Shown here: positions 63,353 to 64,000 of the stretch, piece by piece
Layout: each line of letters opens with the position of its first letter
Position numbering within the stretch: the first letter of the stretch is position 1
DNA from: Burkholderia sp. Ac-20365
GTDB taxonomy: Bacteria; Pseudomonadota; Gammaproteobacteria; Burkholderiales; Burkholderiaceae
DNA: 64,000 nt
Direction: 5' to 3'
Assembly (NCBI RefSeq): GCF_017104715.1
Contig: NZ_JAAGPI010000039.1
Location: 18,693 to 82,692 of the forward strand
The notes under the pieces: model-generated
Database searches by the model: none
What the model saw: the letters and a program-made list of their open reading frames with translations, nothing else
Told to the model about the DNA's origin: nothing
Translations under genes and position numbers: made by a program

Positions 63353-63682
63353 ATGAGCGATTTTCCCGTGCAGGATCTGTTGCGCCGGTTAACGGCGGAC
63401 ACGCGCTCGTCCAGCGAAATAGCAAGGCTTTCAGGCGTTAGCCAGCCTACCGTGTCGCGGCTGCGGCTGTCGAAAGGCCGCCGCGTGCGCAGAAGTGCGT
63501 CATTCAATAAGCTATGCAGTTTCTACGGCATGGAGGCGCGCCATGTCGGCGTGCGGGCGGCGGGTTACAACGAATTGCTGCGCAATGCGATCGTCGATGC
63601 GTGGGACGGCTCGGAAGAGCACGGGCGCGCGTTGCTCGTCGTGATCAAGGGCTTGAAGGGGTTGAGCGCGAAGGTGGAGTAG
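63353..63682 (+). CDS. Small HTH protein
   Basis: 109 residues with an HTH in the N-terminal half (SSSEIARLSGVSQPTVSRLR, about 22-41) followed by a basic stretch KGRRVRR and a helical C-terminus. GGAAG lies five bases ahead of ATG 63353; earlier ATGs (63332, 63341) are excluded or less likely because of the promoter. Divergent from the unknown 269-residue gene, so it may regulate it; no toxin-antitoxin hallmark is certain. Confidence 0.75.
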   Translation: MSDFPVQDLLRRLTADTRSSSEIARLSGVSQPTVSRLRLSKGRRVRRSASFNKLCSFYGMEARHVGVRAAGYNELLRNAIVDAWDGSEEHGRALLVVIKGLKGLSAKVE

Positions 63683-63722
63683 CGGGCGCTCGAAGGGATG
63701 CTGCGGAGGGTTTGAAGCGGAC

Positions 63723-63745
63723 GGGCTTCGCTTGCGGCGAAGCCC
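63723..63745. terminator. Hairpin between convergent genes
   Basis: GGGCTTCGC-n5-GCGAAGCCC, a perfect 9-bp stem, in the gap between the HTH gene and the acyl-CoA dehydrogenase. No T run on either side, so it may act weakly in both directions. Confidence 0.5.
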
Positions 63746-63776
63746 GGTTGTGGATGGCGCTGCTCGGTTGACGTGC

Positions 63777-64000
63777 TTAGAACTGGTCTTCCGACAGGGC
63801 GAGGATGCCCTCGCCGCCCTTTGTGCTCGTAATCGATGCTTCCAGCGCTACCGCTTGCGGCAGGATGTGTTCTGCGAAGAACTGCGCGGTGGCGAGTTTC
63901 GCGCCGTAGAACGACGGGTCTTGCGCGTGCTTCTGCTGTGCGACGAGCATCGCACGCGCCATCTGCCAGCCGCCTAGCACGATGCCCGCAAGCTTCAGAT
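63777..64000 (-). CDS. Acyl-CoA dehydrogenase, C-terminal end only
   Basis: The last 74 or so residues of a gene that continues beyond the right edge. The stretch LGGWQMARAMLVAQQKHAQD and FYGAKLATAQFFAEHILPQA, ending LALSEDQF, match the C-terminal helical domain of the long (about 595-residue) acyl-CoA dehydrogenases related to DmdC and FadE-like proteins. Stop is TAA at 63777. Confidence 0.85.
   Translation of the reverse strand, partial: LKLAGIVLGGWQMARAMLVAQQKHAQDPSFYGAKLATAQFFAEHILPQAVALEASITSTKGGEGILALSEDQF

Overview
The window looks like part of a Burkholderiaceae genome, most likely Paraburkholderia or a close relative. This rests on high GC, a beta-proteobacterial porin, phasin and DUF4148 proteins, H-NS-like proteins, the protocatechuate branch, and gene styles familiar from that group. 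No tRNA, rRNA, CRISPR array, transposase or phage gene was seen. Most genes are metabolic or cell-envelope genes in short operons, and nearly all have recognisable families.

Layout. 0-7.5 kb: aldehyde dehydrogenase (cut by the left edge) with a divergent XRE-cupin regulator; a divergent HPPD-type dioxygenase; pcaQ, pcaH and pcaG for protocatechuate ring cleavage; a class II aldolase-like gene. 7.5-14 kb: a small H-NS-like protein, an acyl-CoA ligase, a DUF3892-like protein, a DUF72 protein, and a PhoD-like phosphatase with an unknown partner. 14-22.6 kb: a class A penicillin-binding protein, a DUF3311/sodium-solute symporter pair, a LysR regulator divergent from pirin-DoxX, and a porin. 22.8-28.3 kb: a desaturase/Rieske ferredoxin/ferredoxin reductase/TIM-barrel isomerase operon with a LacI regulator and an SDR, arranged like rhizopine (moc) catabolism genes. 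28.3-38.3 kb: LysR, phasin, a TetR/GST pair, VOC protein, acetoacetate decarboxylase-like protein, ketopantoate-reductase-like protein, alpha/beta hydrolase, MFS carrier. 38.6-47.8 kb: a betaine-type ABC importer followed by a nitrilase-family amidase, acyl-CoA dehydrogenase, CoA ligase, enoyl-CoA hydratase and a GlxA/CdhR-type regulator; together these look like a quaternary-amine acid (carnitine or gamma-butyrobetaine-like) import and beta-oxidation locus. 47.8-57.5 kb: four glycosyltransferases, a non-canonical LptD, two small unknown genes, and a divergent non-canonical BamA, forming a dedicated outer-membrane/LPS-assembly island. 58-64 kb: an OmpR-type regulator with a degenerate receiver, a sensor kinase/response regulator pair, a second H-NS-like paralogue, a small helical protein, an unknown protein divergent from an HTH protein, and the 3' end of an acyl-CoA dehydrogenase.

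The most unusual feature is a family of three long palindromic, non-coding elements at 2089-2744, 31092-31748 and 57542-58216. Each is 656 to 675 bp and bounded by the same perfect 14-bp terminal inverted repeat. Each contains the same nested palindromes and is flanked by T-rich tracts on the left and A-rich tracts on the right. Each fills the gap between two convergent genes. They look like non-autonomous repeats that may end transcription from both sides.
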